A DNA stretch of 16,806 nt from JAWVYT01 sp964605205 (GCA_964605205.1 CAZSBL010000072.1:1-16806), one strand, 5' to 3'. Counted from the stretch's first letter, positions 1-7,836 are shown. Numbers and translations are program-made. Notes: a model not told the origin generated them from the letters alone.

Positions 1-300
1 ATGACGAACTTCATCATGAACGTGGCCGCCATTGCCATCACCATGCCCGTGGCGCTGGTCATGGCGCCGTACCTGGGCGTGGCGCCGGAGGTGATCCTCT
101 TCGCATCGCTGGTGGTGGCCGGGATGCCGTTCCTCTTCCTGATCGGCGCGGCACCCAACGCCATCGCGTATACGAGCAAGCAGTTCACCACGAAGGAGTT
201 CTTCGTGGCCGGCGTGCCGGCCAGCATCCTGCTCATGGCGGTGCTGGCCGTGTTCATCTGGCTGGTGTGGCCGGCCATGGGGATGCCGATCCTCAGCTGA
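1..300 (+). CDS. DASS/SLC13-family anion:Na+ symporter, C-terminal fragment
   Basis: This is the C-terminal end of an inner-membrane sodium-coupled transporter of the divalent anion:sodium symporter (SLC13/DASS) family, which imports sulfate or C4-dicarboxylates. Frame 1 is open from the first base to a TGA at 298-300. The 99 visible residues are almost wholly hydrophobic, with helices near residues 9-31, 33-52 and 72-96. The stretch FLIGAAPNAIAYTSKQF followed by FFVAGVPAS matches the last substrate-binding loop of the family, where an SNT- or APN-type motif precedes an 'a.p.N.i.y.s' segment. The ATG at base 1 is probably internal, because family members have 400-600 residues, so the gene is cut by the window edge. 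The TSUP anion exporter and kinase genes downstream suggest an anion transport cluster. The substrate cannot be read from this fragment. Confidence 0.8.
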   Translation: MTNFIMNVAAIAITMPVALVMAPYLGVAPEVILFASLVVAGMPFLFLIGAAPNAIAYTSKQFTTKEFFVAGVPASILLMAVLAVFIWLVWPAMGMPILS

Positions 301-325
301 CGGAGGGGGTTCGAAAGGTGGTGTG

Positions 326-335
326 GTGAATTCAC
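326..335. promoter_or_regulatory. 10-bp perfect palindrome, possible operator
   Basis: GTGAATTCAC is a perfect 10-bp palindrome 26 bases after the symporter stop, in the 290-base gene-free gap 301-590. It is AT-rich at its centre in an otherwise very GC-rich gap, as many dimeric-regulator sites are. It could be an operator for the kinase/TSUP/two-component genes downstream, or chance. I see no convincing promoter hexamers or coding sequence in the rest of the gap. Confidence 0.2.
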
Positions 336-590
336 ACGATACACCCTGCAGCCGGAAGGAGGCACGGCGGAAGGCGGCCGCCCGGAGCCCGGGTGCCGCC
401 TACCTCGTGCTGGTGGGGCCGGATCCGCCCAGAACCCGCAGCGCCTCCGGCACCGGGCGCCATCCTCGTCGCCCGCCGGAACCCCGACCTCCCCCCTTCC
501 TGAACCAGCCCAAACGAGCAGGCCGGACCGGTAACGCACCCGCCCGTTCGGCCTCCCCAATCCGCAGACCCAGACCCGGAGTCTGATCCT

Positions 591-2084
591 ATGCAGATCA
601 TCTGCGTATCTCGAGGTGCCCTATCCCGGGGCAAGGAGCTGGCCGAGAATCTGGCGAGCAAGCTGGGCTACAGTGTGGTCAGCCGTGAAACCCTGACCGA
701 GGAGGCGATCCGCGCCGGCATTCAGGTCAGCAAGCTCGAGGCGAGCATGCTGAAGCCGCAGCTCTTCACCGAGCGGCTTGCCCGTGAGCGAGACCACTAC
801 CTGGCATTCAGCACGGCTTACCTGTGCGAGCGGGCGCTGGAGGGCCCGCTGGTTTACCACGGCAGAACGGGACACCTGCTGCTGCGAAGGATCGGCCACG
901 TCCTGAGGGTCCGCGTGGTGGCGGATGACGAGGACCGCATCGCCGCCACCATGCGGGAGCTCGGGCTCGACCACGAGAAGGCACGACGATACCTGGAGGA
1001 TGTGGAGGAGGATCGTCGCAACTGGGCCCGGGCCATGTACGGCAGCTCCGGCGAGGAGCCCGGCGACTATGACGTGGTAGTGAACGTGGAGCGGATGAGC
1101 GTGCCCAACGCAGCCGCGTCGCTCCTGGGGGTGTGCCAGCTGCCGGAATTCCAGATGACACCGGCCAGCCGGCGGGAGCTAGAAGATCTGCTGCTGTCGG
1201 CCCGGGCCCGGCTGCTGCTGGCCCAGGACCCCCGGACGGCGGGGTTCAGCTTCACGGCCAGCGCTCATCACGGGAAGCTTACGGTCACGTACCTGCCGCC
1301 CGACCTGGAAGTGGCGCCCCATATCGAGCCGGTCCTGGAGCCCCTCGACGGCGTGGACCTGGCAGTGACCATGGCGTCCACCACGATCCTCTGGGTCCAG
1401 GAGACGTTCGACCCGAAGGGAGAGGTGTTCCGGAACGTGGTGGAGATCGCGCAGAAGTGGAACGCGGCCGTCGAGCTGGTGCAGTATGTGGCCACCGAGG
1501 CGGAGAGCCCGGAGCCGGTGCACGCGGGTGCCGCCGCGGCACCCGTGCCCGAAGTGGTGGGTGGCATCGAGGAGGATGTGGAGGAAGAGCCGGTAGACGA
1601 GCGGCTGGAGGCCACGCTGAACGAGTTGGCGCGTCTCGGGTTGTCCGGGGGCGCCCGCCAGGTCCACGGGCAGCGGAGCAGCCTGGTCAACACCTGCTGT
1701 ACGGGCGTGCCTCACTCGCTGGTGGTCATCGGAGAGCTGTTCCTGGACAAGAACCCGGCGGCCCGGACCCGGCTCCGGCGTGAGGTCCAGGAGTCGATCA
1801 CGAGCCGGATGCGGGTGCCGGTGGTCACGGCCGAGGAGCTCCGTTCGGAGTACATCTTCGGAACCGGGGACGCGGTCCGTGCCGCGGGCTACCTGCTCGT
1901 GGTGATCGTGCTGTATCTCCTGGTCTTCACCAACCAGCTGCCGGTCCTCGAGTTCCTGGCGGCGGAAGGCGGTCTGCTGTACCGGGCCCTTGTGGCCGTG
2001 TCGGTCTTCGCGTTCATACCGATCGTGGCCTGGTCGTACGGCACAGTCGCCAGCTCAGTCATGAAGCTGATCAAGATGGAGTAG
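591..2084 (+). CDS. Membrane-anchored cytidylate-kinase-like protein with BON-like and Usp-like middle region
   Basis: This 497-aa protein starts with a cytidylate kinase-like (Cytidylate_kin2 type) P-loop domain at about residues 1-185. The Walker A-like loop is G9-ALSR-G14-K15-E16, with Glu where Ser/Thr is usual, and the opening IICVSRGALSRGKELAENLA is typical of the family. Residues ~195-260 resemble a BON-like alpha/beta fold, with a GKLTVTYLP strand turn. Residues ~260-415 resemble a split universal-stress-like alpha/beta domain interrupted by a Glu-rich linker (~303-340). Two transmembrane helices follow at ~432-448 and ~463-485, so the kinase part is cytoplasmic and tethered. GGAG lies 9 nt before the ATG. 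The gene sits 4 nt upstream of a TSUP exporter and behind an SLC13 symporter, which suggests a sensory or regulatory role in anion transport rather than CMP salvage. The kinase-like domain is fairly certain; the middle-domain names are tentative. Confidence 0.8.
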   Translation: MQIICVSRGALSRGKELAENLASKLGYSVVSRETLTEEAIRAGIQVSKLEASMLKPQLFTERLARERDHYLAFSTAYLCERALEGPLVYHGRTGHLLLRRIGHVLRVRVVADDEDRIAATMRELGLDHEKARRYLEDVEEDRRNWARAMYGSSGEEPGDYDVVVNVERMSVPNAAASLLGVCQLPEFQMTPASRRELEDLLLSARARLLLAQDPRTAGFSFTASAHHGKLTVTYLPPDLEVAPHIEPVLEPLDGVDLAVTMASTTILWVQETFDPKGEVFRNVVEIAQKWNAAVELVQYVATEAESPEPVHAGAAAAPVPEVVGGIEEDVEEEPVDERLEATLNELARLGLSGGARQVHGQRSSLVNTCCTGVPHSLVVIGELFLDKNPAARTRLRREVQESITSRMRVPVVTAEELRSEYIFGTGDAVRAAGYLLVVIVLYLLVFTNQLPVLEFLAAEGGLLYRALVAVSVFAFIPIVAWSYGTVASSVMKLIKME

Positions 2085-2088
2085 CCCC

Positions 2089-3183
2089 ATGGATATCTCA
2101 TTCCTCTTCGAGCATTTCGTGACCCTCGACCTCGCGTCGGCCATCCAGGTGGTGATCCTGGGGTGCATCGGCGGCATCCTGTCGGGATTCATCGGGTCCG
2201 GCGGTGCCTTCTTCATGACCCCCGGGATGATGAACCTCGGCGTGCCGGGCGTGGTGGCCGTGGGTAGCAATATCGCCCACAAGTTCGGCAAGGCCATGAT
2301 GGGCTCGCGCAAGCATGGCGAGCTCGGCAACGTGGACAAGCGGCTGGGGGCTTTCCTGATCCTCACGTCCTTCATCGGGATCCGGTTAGCGGTGTGGATC
2401 AACAGCTCCCTGTTCGAGGGCGGGGGCGATGGTCACGGTTCGGGTGGCTCGGCGGCCGCCGACCTGTACATCAGCGCGGTGTTCGTCTGCATCCTGTCCG
2501 TCGTGGCCATCTCCATGCTCCGGGACGCGCTCCGCTCACGCGGACAGGACGACGTGGGGCCCTCCCGTCGGATCGCCAACTTCCTCGCCGGGCTCCACCT
2601 GCCGCCGTATATTGATTTCAAGACCGCCGATGTCCGCGTCTCCCTGTGGGTGCTGGGGGTTATCGGCCTCGCCACGGGGTACCTGGCCGGTACCATCGGC
2701 GTGGGCGGCTTCATCGGAGTCCCGGCCATGATCTACGTCTTCGGTGTCCCGACCGCGGTCGCGGCGGGCACCGAGCTCTACCTGGCAATGTTCATGGGCG
2801 CCTGGGGCGCGCTCAACTACGCGTTCCAGGGGATGGTGGACCTCCGTCTCACCATGCTGCTCTACCTGGGCTCGCTGGTCGGGATCTACGTCGGCGCCTA
2901 CGGCACCAAGGTGGTGAAGGAGATCATGATCCGCGTGGTCACAGGCGTGGTCATTCTCCTCTGTGTGATCAGTCGTGCCATCGCCGTTCCGGCGTACCTC
3001 CGCCAGCTCGGTTGGATCGAGATGGATCCCGCGTGGGACGGCTACTTCAATATGGCGAGCAAGGCCATGCTTTTCGCCGCCGGCATCGCCGGTACCGGGC
3101 TGATCCTGTTCCACGTGATCCGTGCCTACCGACGGCGGCTCCGGACGCAGCAGAAGCTGGCTCAAGCTCGCAGTCCGGCGTGA
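2089..3183 (+). CDS. Sulfite exporter TauE/SafE (TSUP) family permease
   Basis: This is an inner-membrane anion permease of the TauE/SafE (TSUP, PF01925) family, whose members move sulfite, sulfoacetate, thiosulfate or other small organosulfur anions. The 364-aa protein shows the expected internal duplication. The first half carries GCIGGILSGFIGSGGAF (residues ~26-41) and the second half GYLAGTIGVGGFIGVPAM (residues ~198-214), the paired glycine-rich signature helices. A soluble loop of about 70 residues (~108-185, including a Gly/Asp/His patch) separates the halves, making it longer than the ~250-aa minimal form. GGAG at 2078-2081 precedes the ATG by 7 nt and overlaps the end of the kinase-like gene, so translation is probably coupled. 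The symporter plus exporter pairing suggests sulfur oxyanion flux; the actual substrate is inferred only. Confidence 0.9.
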   Translation: MDISFLFEHFVTLDLASAIQVVILGCIGGILSGFIGSGGAFFMTPGMMNLGVPGVVAVGSNIAHKFGKAMMGSRKHGELGNVDKRLGAFLILTSFIGIRLAVWINSSLFEGGGDGHGSGGSAAADLYISAVFVCILSVVAISMLRDALRSRGQDDVGPSRRIANFLAGLHLPPYIDFKTADVRVSLWVLGVIGLATGYLAGTIGVGGFIGVPAMIYVFGVPTAVAAGTELYLAMFMGAWGALNYAFQGMVDLRLTMLLYLGSLVGIYVGAYGTKVVKEIMIRVVTGVVILLCVISRAIAVPAYLRQLGWIEMDPAWDGYFNMASKAMLFAAGIAGTGLILFHVIRAYRRRLRTQQKLAQARSPA

Positions 3184-3217
3184 ACAGCCGGATGAGGTCC
3201 GAATCGAAGGAGGAGCG

Positions 3218-3808
3218 ATGAGCGACATGAAGAAGAAGATCGACGACTGGATGGTCCGGATCTCCTTCGCGGAGGCGGGAGCCGACCGCGAAGGGTTCCA
3301 GACCACCGGCGAAGACGTGGACCGCAAGACGAGCCTGGCGCTGGACCGTCTCCGGATCGTGCGGAGCGAGCTGGCGTCGGGCGAGAGCGAGGAGAGACCC
3401 ATGGAGCCCGAAGCAGCCACGCTGGGGAGCCTGAGCGTGATGGTGCTGGACGACGAGCCGATCGTGGGGAAGCGGTTGAAGCCGGCGCTGGAGAAGTCCG
3501 GGTTCGAGGTGGAGTGCTACGAGCACCCGGCTGAGGCCGTGGAGCGGCTCGAGGAGAAGGAGTTCGACATCATCGTCACCGACCTGCGGATGGACGGGAT
3601 GGACGGGATCCAGATCCTGGAGCACGTGATGGAGCACTGCGATCGGACCCGCGTCATCCTGATCACCGGCTACGCTACGGTGGAGGTGGCCCGTGAGGCG
3701 CTGGTGAAGGGCGCGTTCGACTTCATCTCGAAGCCGTTCAAGCCGAAGGATCTGCGGGCGGTGATCAACAAAGCCGCCCTCTCGCTCGGACACAAGGCCA
3801 TCGGCTGA
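3218..3808 (+). CDS. Single-domain response regulator with N-terminal helical extension
   Basis: This two-component receiver protein has 196 aa. The receiver domain spans ~72-190 and has all key residues: acidic pair D78/D79, phospho-acceptor D122 (VTDLRMDG), T150 and K172 (ISKPF). There is no DNA-binding or enzymatic output domain after it, so it probably acts by protein contact or within a phosphorelay. The first ~65 residues (KKKIDDWMVRISFAEAG and a charged helical stretch) form an extension that I cannot name. The start at 3218 is preceded by GGAGGAGCG, a strong ribosome site, and follows the TSUP stop by 34 nt. A second in-frame ATG at 3401 could give a receiver-only form. The cognate kinase is the next gene, 13 nt downstream. 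Confidence 0.9.
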   Translation: MSDMKKKIDDWMVRISFAEAGADREGFQTTGEDVDRKTSLALDRLRIVRSELASGESEERPMEPEAATLGSLSVMVLDDEPIVGKRLKPALEKSGFEVECYEHPAEAVERLEEKEFDIIVTDLRMDGMDGIQILEHVMEHCDRTRVILITGYATVEVAREALVKGAFDFISKPFKPKDLRAVINKAALSLGHKAIG

Positions 3809-3821
3809 AGCCGGCCGTGCC

Positions 3822-5360
3822 ATGACCGACGAGGACCAGCAGGCCGGAGGCGGGCCGCTGGACGCGGTGGCCGCCGTGGCCCAGCGGGCGCTCCACGAGC
3901 GTCCGAGCCTGTCCATCCGTACTCGCCTCACCGTGGGACTCCTGCTCTGGTTCGTCCTGAGCCTGGCCATCACGATAGTCTCGCTGATGCTGATCGACGG
4001 CGTACGGGAGAAGCTCCACATCGTGGACGCGGTCGACCGCTACACCTTCGAGATCCAGCAGGCTCGACGGTACGAGAAGAACTTCTTCCTGTACGGGACG
4101 AACCTGGCCGATGCCCTGGCCGGTGTGCACACCGCCCGCGTGATCCTCGACCAGGAGGCCGGCAACATGGCCGCGGTGATCGGCGAAGAGGCGGTGAGCA
4201 CCATGCGCGGCCACGTCCGGCGCTACGAGCATCTCCTCTCGGAGTTGACCACGCTGGACCCGGCCGGAGACGCTCTACGGGTGGGCGAGATCGAAACCGA
4301 GCTGAGGGTCCACGGCGCCGAGATGGTGCGGGTGGCGGAGGACCTGGCCACCCGGGAGCGGCGGGCGGTGGAGGGGATGCTCGTGGCGTCGGACCGGATC
4401 GCCATCGTATTCATCGTCGCACTGATCCTCCTGATCGTGCTGCTCATGGTCTTCATGGCCCGGCAGGTCTTCGCTCCGCTCAATCGGATCATGCTGGCCA
4501 CCCGCCGGATCGCGGAGGGCGACCTCACCCCGATCACCCCCAAGCGCCGCTACCACGACGAGTTCTCTGAGCTCGCCAGTGCCATCAACTACATGATGCG
4601 GGAGCTGGTCCGTCGTCAGGAACTGCTGGTGCAGACACACAAGCTGCAGGCCATCGGCACGCTGACCGCCGGCATAGCCCACGAGCTGAACAACCCCATC
4701 AACAACCTGATGTTGACCGCCGACGCCCTGGACGAGGACTACGCGGAGCTGACCGACAGAGAGCGCCTGGATATGGTCCGCGACCTGGTCCACGAGTCCG
4801 AGCGGGCCCGGGACATCGTTCGGAACCTCCTCGACTTCGCCCGGAAGGGCGAGGTGGACCTGATGCCGCTGGATGTGGAGCAGCTGATCGACGAGACGCT
4901 GCAGCTGGCGAGCAACCAGATCAAGCTCTCCAAGGTGTCCGTGCGAGGCGAGGTGGACGAGAACCTGCCCCCGATCCACGGGGATCGGCAGCAGCTGACC
5001 CAGGTCTTCCTGAACCTGGTGCTCAACGCCCTCGACGCGATGGACGACGGCGGTGTCCTCACCATCGTCGTCCAGAAATCCGCCGACCGGAGCGCCGTCG
5101 AGATTGCGTTTGCCGACACCGGATCCGGGATTCCGGGACACCACCTGGACACCATCTTCGACCCGTTCTTCAGTACCAAGAAGGCGGGTCGTGGGACCGG
5201 GCTCGGGCTCAGCGTCTCCAAGGGGATCATCAACCAGCACGGCGGCGCCATCCGGGTGACCAGCACCGAGGGCGAGGGCACCGTGTTCACGGTGACGCTG
5301 CCTGTGGCGCGAGTACCCGCCGGCGCGGATGATGAGCTGGAGATCCCCGCATCGACCTGA
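3822..5360 (+). CDS. Membrane sensor histidine kinase (HAMP, HisKA, HATPase_c)
   Basis: This 512-aa inner-membrane sensor kinase probably phosphorylates the receiver protein encoded just upstream. TM1 spans ~38-58 and TM2 ~192-213. They enclose a ~130-residue periplasmic helical sensor with ARRYEKNFFLYG at ~81-92, like four-helix-bundle sensors. HAMP follows at ~214-267. The dimerization/phosphotransfer helix has H287 in GIAHELNNPINNL, a pattern shared with NtrB-like kinases. The ATPase domain has the N box (N398, N402), G1 box DTGSGIP (432-438), F box DPFF and G2 box GRGTGLGLS (457-464). The ATG at 3822 has only a weak ribosome site, which fits coupling to the upstream stop 13 nt away. The signal is unknown; anion availability is inferred from the neighbours. 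Confidence 0.93.
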   Translation: MTDEDQQAGGGPLDAVAAVAQRALHERPSLSIRTRLTVGLLLWFVLSLAITIVSLMLIDGVREKLHIVDAVDRYTFEIQQARRYEKNFFLYGTNLADALAGVHTARVILDQEAGNMAAVIGEEAVSTMRGHVRRYEHLLSELTTLDPAGDALRVGEIETELRVHGAEMVRVAEDLATRERRAVEGMLVASDRIAIVFIVALILLIVLLMVFMARQVFAPLNRIMLATRRIAEGDLTPITPKRRYHDEFSELASAINYMMRELVRRQELLVQTHKLQAIGTLTAGIAHELNNPINNLMLTADALDEDYAELTDRERLDMVRDLVHESERARDIVRNLLDFARKGEVDLMPLDVEQLIDETLQLASNQIKLSKVSVRGEVDENLPPIHGDRQQLTQVFLNLVLNALDAMDDGGVLTIVVQKSADRSAVEIAFADTGSGIPGHHLDTIFDPFFSTKKAGRGTGLGLSVSKGIINQHGGAIRVTSTEGEGTVFTVTLPVARVPAGADDELEIPAST

Positions 5361-5424
5361 CCCGGACCGAAGCGCCGCCCGCAGGACGGGATCATGCCCC
5401 GCACACTTCTTTGAGGAGGCCCCG

Positions 5425-5847
5425 TTGGAGCTCGACCGCTACGAAGTTCGCCCCATAGGCTTCGTCCGATCCCCGCTGAAGGACCGGGCCGACGCACCGC
5501 GCCAGGGCCGGTACGGCGCCCCCGCCGCCTGGATCGAGCTGGAGCCCGCGTACACCGAAGGGCTGCAGGGGATCGAGCCCGGCCACGAGCTGGTCCTCAT
5601 CACCTGGCTCCACCTCTCCGAGCGCGACATCCTCCAGGTCCACCCCCGGGGCGACGAGGACCGCCCCGTGCGCGGCGTGTTCAGCACCCGGGCACCCGTC
5701 CGGCCCAACCCGCTGGGGCTCCACCCGGTCACCGTGCTGGAGATCGACGGCACCCGGCTGAGAGTGGAGCCGCTGGAGGCGGTGGAAGGGACGCCCGTGG
5801 TGGACATCAAGGCGGCGTACCGGCCGGGCTCGACCGACGCCGGGTAG
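5425..5847 (+). CDS. trmO: TrmO/TsaA-family tRNA t6A N6-methyltransferase
   Basis: This is a SAM-dependent methyltransferase of the TsaA-like (PF01980) fold. The characterised member TrmO methylates N6-threonylcarbamoyladenosine at position 37 of tRNA. The 140-aa product has the family opening RPIGFVRSPLKD (~9-20), the segment HELVLITWLH (~54-63) and the hallmark GVFSTRAPVRPNPLGLH (84-100), followed by VTVLEIDG. I chose the TTG at 5425 because GAGGAGG sits just upstream at 5413-5419 and conserved sequence begins about nine residues later. Longer in-frame starts would overlap the kinase gene. It is the short, single-domain form, without the C-terminal extension of E. coli TrmO. Some short TsaA proteins act on other substrates, so the exact RNA target is inferred. 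Confidence 0.85.
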   Translation: MELDRYEVRPIGFVRSPLKDRADAPRQGRYGAPAAWIELEPAYTEGLQGIEPGHELVLITWLHLSERDILQVHPRGDEDRPVRGVFSTRAPVRPNPLGLHPVTVLEIDGTRLRVEPLEAVEGTPVVDIKAAYRPGSTDAG

Positions 5848-5889
5848 GCGACGACCGGGGGTGAGCCCGGGGCGCGGCGGCTTCCCGCC

Positions 5890-6645
5890 CTAGTTGGCCA
5901 GGTAGCCGCCGTCCACCGCGTGGTAGGAGCCGGTGATGAAGGAAGCCCGGTCTGACGCCAGGAAGGCGATGAGCTCGGCCACCTCTTCCGGCCTCCCCAG
6001 CCGGCCGATGGGGTGACGGGAGACGAGCATTTCGTTGGTCTCCCGGTCCTCCTCGAGATCGGAGATCATCGGGGTGGAGATGAACGCGGGGCCCACGACG
6101 TTCACCCGTATGCCTGACGAAGAGTATTCGAGGGCCGCGTTCTTGGTGAGCCCCACCAGCCCGTGCTTCGCGGCCACGTACCCGGGCGCGCCGGTGAAGC
6201 CGACCTTCCCCAGGATCGAGGCCACGTTCACGATGGCGCCGCCCCCGTTCTCCAGCATGGCGGGGATCTGGTAGCGCATGCAGTAGAACTGGCCCGAGAG
6301 GTTGATGTCGATGACCCGCTGCCAGTCCTCGAACTCGTACTCGCCGGTGGGCGCCTGCGCGCCGCCGATCCCGGCGTTGTTGCACGCGATGTCGAGCCCG
6401 CCGTACCTCTCGACGGTCTCATCGACGAGCGTCCGGCAGTCTTCCGGCTTCGAGATGTCGGTCCGTACGAACGTGGCCACACCGCCGGCATCCTCGACCC
6501 GCCGCACCGTCTCGCGGCCACCGTCATCGTCGATGTCGGAGACCACCACCCGGGCCCCATGCTCGGCCATCAGTTCGGCCGTGGACCGGCCGATCCCGGA
6601 GCCCGCGCCCGTCACGATAGCAACTCTTCCGTCCAGCTCGCTCAT
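5890..6645 (-). CDS. Classical SDR-family NAD(P)-dependent oxidoreductase
   Basis: This is a short-chain dehydrogenase/reductase of 251 aa, the usual length for the classical group. The cofactor loop is T12-GAGSGIG-19, an acidic D37 at the end of strand 2 favours NAD(H) over NADP(H), and NNAG is at 89-92. The catalytic tetrad is N115, S143, Y156 and K160. The C-terminal FITGSYHAVDGGYLAN is the standard family ending. I chose the ATG at 6645 because GGGAGCG precedes it; in-frame ATGs at 6663 and 6678 would only add a short tail lacking family similarity. The gene is divergent from the CoA-binding protein gene and convergent with trmO. The substrate (alcohol, 3-oxoacyl or sugar) cannot be read from the sequence. 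Confidence 0.93.
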   Translation of the reverse strand: MSELDGRVAIVTGAGSGIGRSTAELMAEHGARVVVSDIDDDGGRETVRRVEDAGGVATFVRTDISKPEDCRTLVDETVERYGGLDIACNNAGIGGAQAPTGEYEFEDWQRVIDINLSGQFYCMRYQIPAMLENGGGAIVNVASILGKVGFTGAPGYVAAKHGLVGLTKNAALEYSSSGIRVNVVGPAFISTPMISDLEEDRETNEMLVSRHPIGRLGRPEEVAELIAFLASDRASFITGSYHAVDGGYLAN

Positions 6646-6750
6646 ATCCGCTCCCGTTTTCATGTTGATTTCACACATCGGCGTGCGGGAACCTTGAATG
6701 GAAGAATCGTACCCGGAGAATCCTCCAACTCCCTACAGCGGGAGCGCGGT

Positions 6751-6766
6751 GATACGGTTATGTATC
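6751..6766. promoter_or_regulatory. Short inverted repeat in divergent intergenic region
   Basis: GATAC-GGTTAT-GTATC is a perfect 5-bp inverted repeat 28 bases before the ATG at 6795, in the 149-base divergent gap between the SDR gene and the CoA-binding gene. The TATGTAT inside it could serve as a -10 element for the rightward gene, but I found no good -35 match. It may be an operator, a promoter or chance. Confidence 0.2.
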
Positions 6767-6794
6767 GAGGTCACTGCGAGCGCGGAGGAGATTC

Positions 6795-7286
6795 ATGCAG
6801 AGCATCCGAGAAGCCGCCGAGGAGTTCCTTGCCCGGAAGCGTATCGCCGTGGCCGGGGTGTCACGGGACGAGAAGCAGACGGCCAACGCCATCTACCGTC
6901 ACCTGCGGGAGAACGGGTATGACGTGGTGCCCGTGAATCCGCATGCTGACCAGGCGGAAGGCGACCGCTGCTGGCCCTCGGTGGCAGCCATCCCGGAGCC
7001 ACCGGACGGCGTGCTGATCGTCACACATCCGGACGCCGCCGCGGACGTGGCCCGCGACTGCGTCGAGGCCGGCGTCCCCCGGGTCTGGATGCACCGGTCG
7101 TTCGGGACGGGGAGCGTCTCCGACGAGGCCGCCGCCATCTGTCGCGATGCCGGGATCGCGGTGCTGGATGGCGGCTGTCCCATGATGTTCCTGGAGCCCG
7201 TGGACGTGGCCCACAAGTGCTTCCGCTGGATCCTGGGCAAGACCGGGAAGCTGCCCGATGGAAAGGACTACACGGTCACCGAGTGA
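6795..7286 (+). CDS. CoA-binding (YccU-like) Rossmann-fold protein
   Basis: This 163-aa cytoplasmic protein belongs to the CoA_binding_2 family (YccU type), a stand-alone version of the CoA-binding domain of succinyl-CoA synthetase alpha. The N-terminal nucleotide loop AVAGVSRDEKQTANAIYRHL (residues ~18-37) is followed by GYDVVPVNPHAD and then the later core strands (VLIVTHP; VWMHRSFG; AVLDGGCPMMF near residue ~130). Family length is typically 130-160 aa, so it is full length. The ATG at 6795 is preceded by GGAGGAG, a strong ribosome site. Members are widespread and poorly understood; they bind CoA in vitro, and no reaction is established. It stands alone, divergent from the SDR gene and convergent with sodC. 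Confidence 0.88.
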   Translation: MQSIREAAEEFLARKRIAVAGVSRDEKQTANAIYRHLRENGYDVVPVNPHADQAEGDRCWPSVAAIPEPPDGVLIVTHPDAAADVARDCVEAGVPRVWMHRSFGTGSVSDEAAAICRDAGIAVLDGGCPMMFLEPVDVAHKCFRWILGKTGKLPDGKDYTVTE

Positions 7287-7329
7287 TCCCGTAGCGTCGA
7301 ACGGGTCCGGGTTTCTGCTAGCGGATCAC
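7283..7329. terminator. Possible bidirectional terminator between convergent genes
   Basis: GTGATCC-cg-TAGC at 7283-7295 pairs with GCTA-gc-GGATCAC at 7317-7329: 11 of 13 positions, two internal mismatches and a 21-nt loop. It spans the stop codons of the CoA-binding gene and of sodC, which meet here with only 31 bases between them. The lack of a clear U-tract and the large loop keep this tentative. Confidence 0.3.
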
Positions 7330-7836
7330 GCCGCAGGCGAGCTTCGGACCACCGCCCCCGGCCGGCTGGCTCTGGTAGTCGTCGGGGTTCTGGTGTATGA
7401 CGAGGGCGGCGCCGTCGTCATCGAAGAGGGACCCGTGGGCACCGGCCATCAGGGTCACGCCCTCGGCGAGCCGCTCGGTCATGACCTGGCCGCTTTCGGG
7501 CACGTGGAGGTTCATCAGGTCGCCAGCGTGCTTGCCGTGGGGGTGCAGCACGCCGTGGGCGTTCCCGCGGGGCGCGAAGTGACCGCCGGCATCGGAGAAT
7601 TCGGGCGCGGTGCACGCGCCGGTCTCGTGGATATGGAACCCGTGGGCGCCGGGCGCCAGGTTGTCGATCCGCACCCGGATCAGCACGCCGTGGTTCGGCG
7701 TCTCGATGAGCTCGGCGTGACCGATCTCCTCGCCCGCCGGGTTGATGAGCGTGGCGGTGGCGGTCATCTGCTGCGCCGACGCGGCGGTCGCGCCCAGCAG
7801 CAGCGCCAGGGCGGTGGTCAGGAAGGTCTTTCGCAT
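7318..7836 (-). CDS. sodC: Periplasmic Cu-Zn superoxide dismutase
   Basis: This secreted Cu-Zn superoxide dismutase (172 aa) converts superoxide to oxygen and hydrogen peroxide. A signal peptide (positive MRK, hydrophobic core, cleavage near ASA-QQ at residue ~21) sends it to the periplasm. Copper ligands are H68, H70, H86 and H148; zinc ligands are H86 (bridging), H94, H103 and D106. C75 and C168 are placed for the structural disulfide. The C-terminal motif reads PKLACGVIR, so K165 occupies the position where the active-site arginine normally precedes hydrophobic-ACGVI. The ATG at 7836 has GGGGGAAG just upstream. It lies 70 bases downstream of the 399-aa helical protein gene on the same strand and may be cotranscribed with it. 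Confidence 0.95.
   Translation of the reverse strand: MRKTFLTTALALLLGATAASAQQMTATATLINPAGEEIGHAELIETPNHGVLIRVRIDNLAPGAHGFHIHETGACTAPEFSDAGGHFAPRGNAHGVLHPHGKHAGDLMNLHVPESGQVMTERLAEGVTLMAGAHGSLFDDDGAALVIHQNPDDYQSQPAGGGGPKLACGVIR

Noticed and set aside
323..586. 87-codon plus-strand frame between symporter and kinase-like gene
   Set aside because: Arg/Pro/Ala low-complexity, no ribosome site, and an equal-quality frame on the other strand; high-GC noise.
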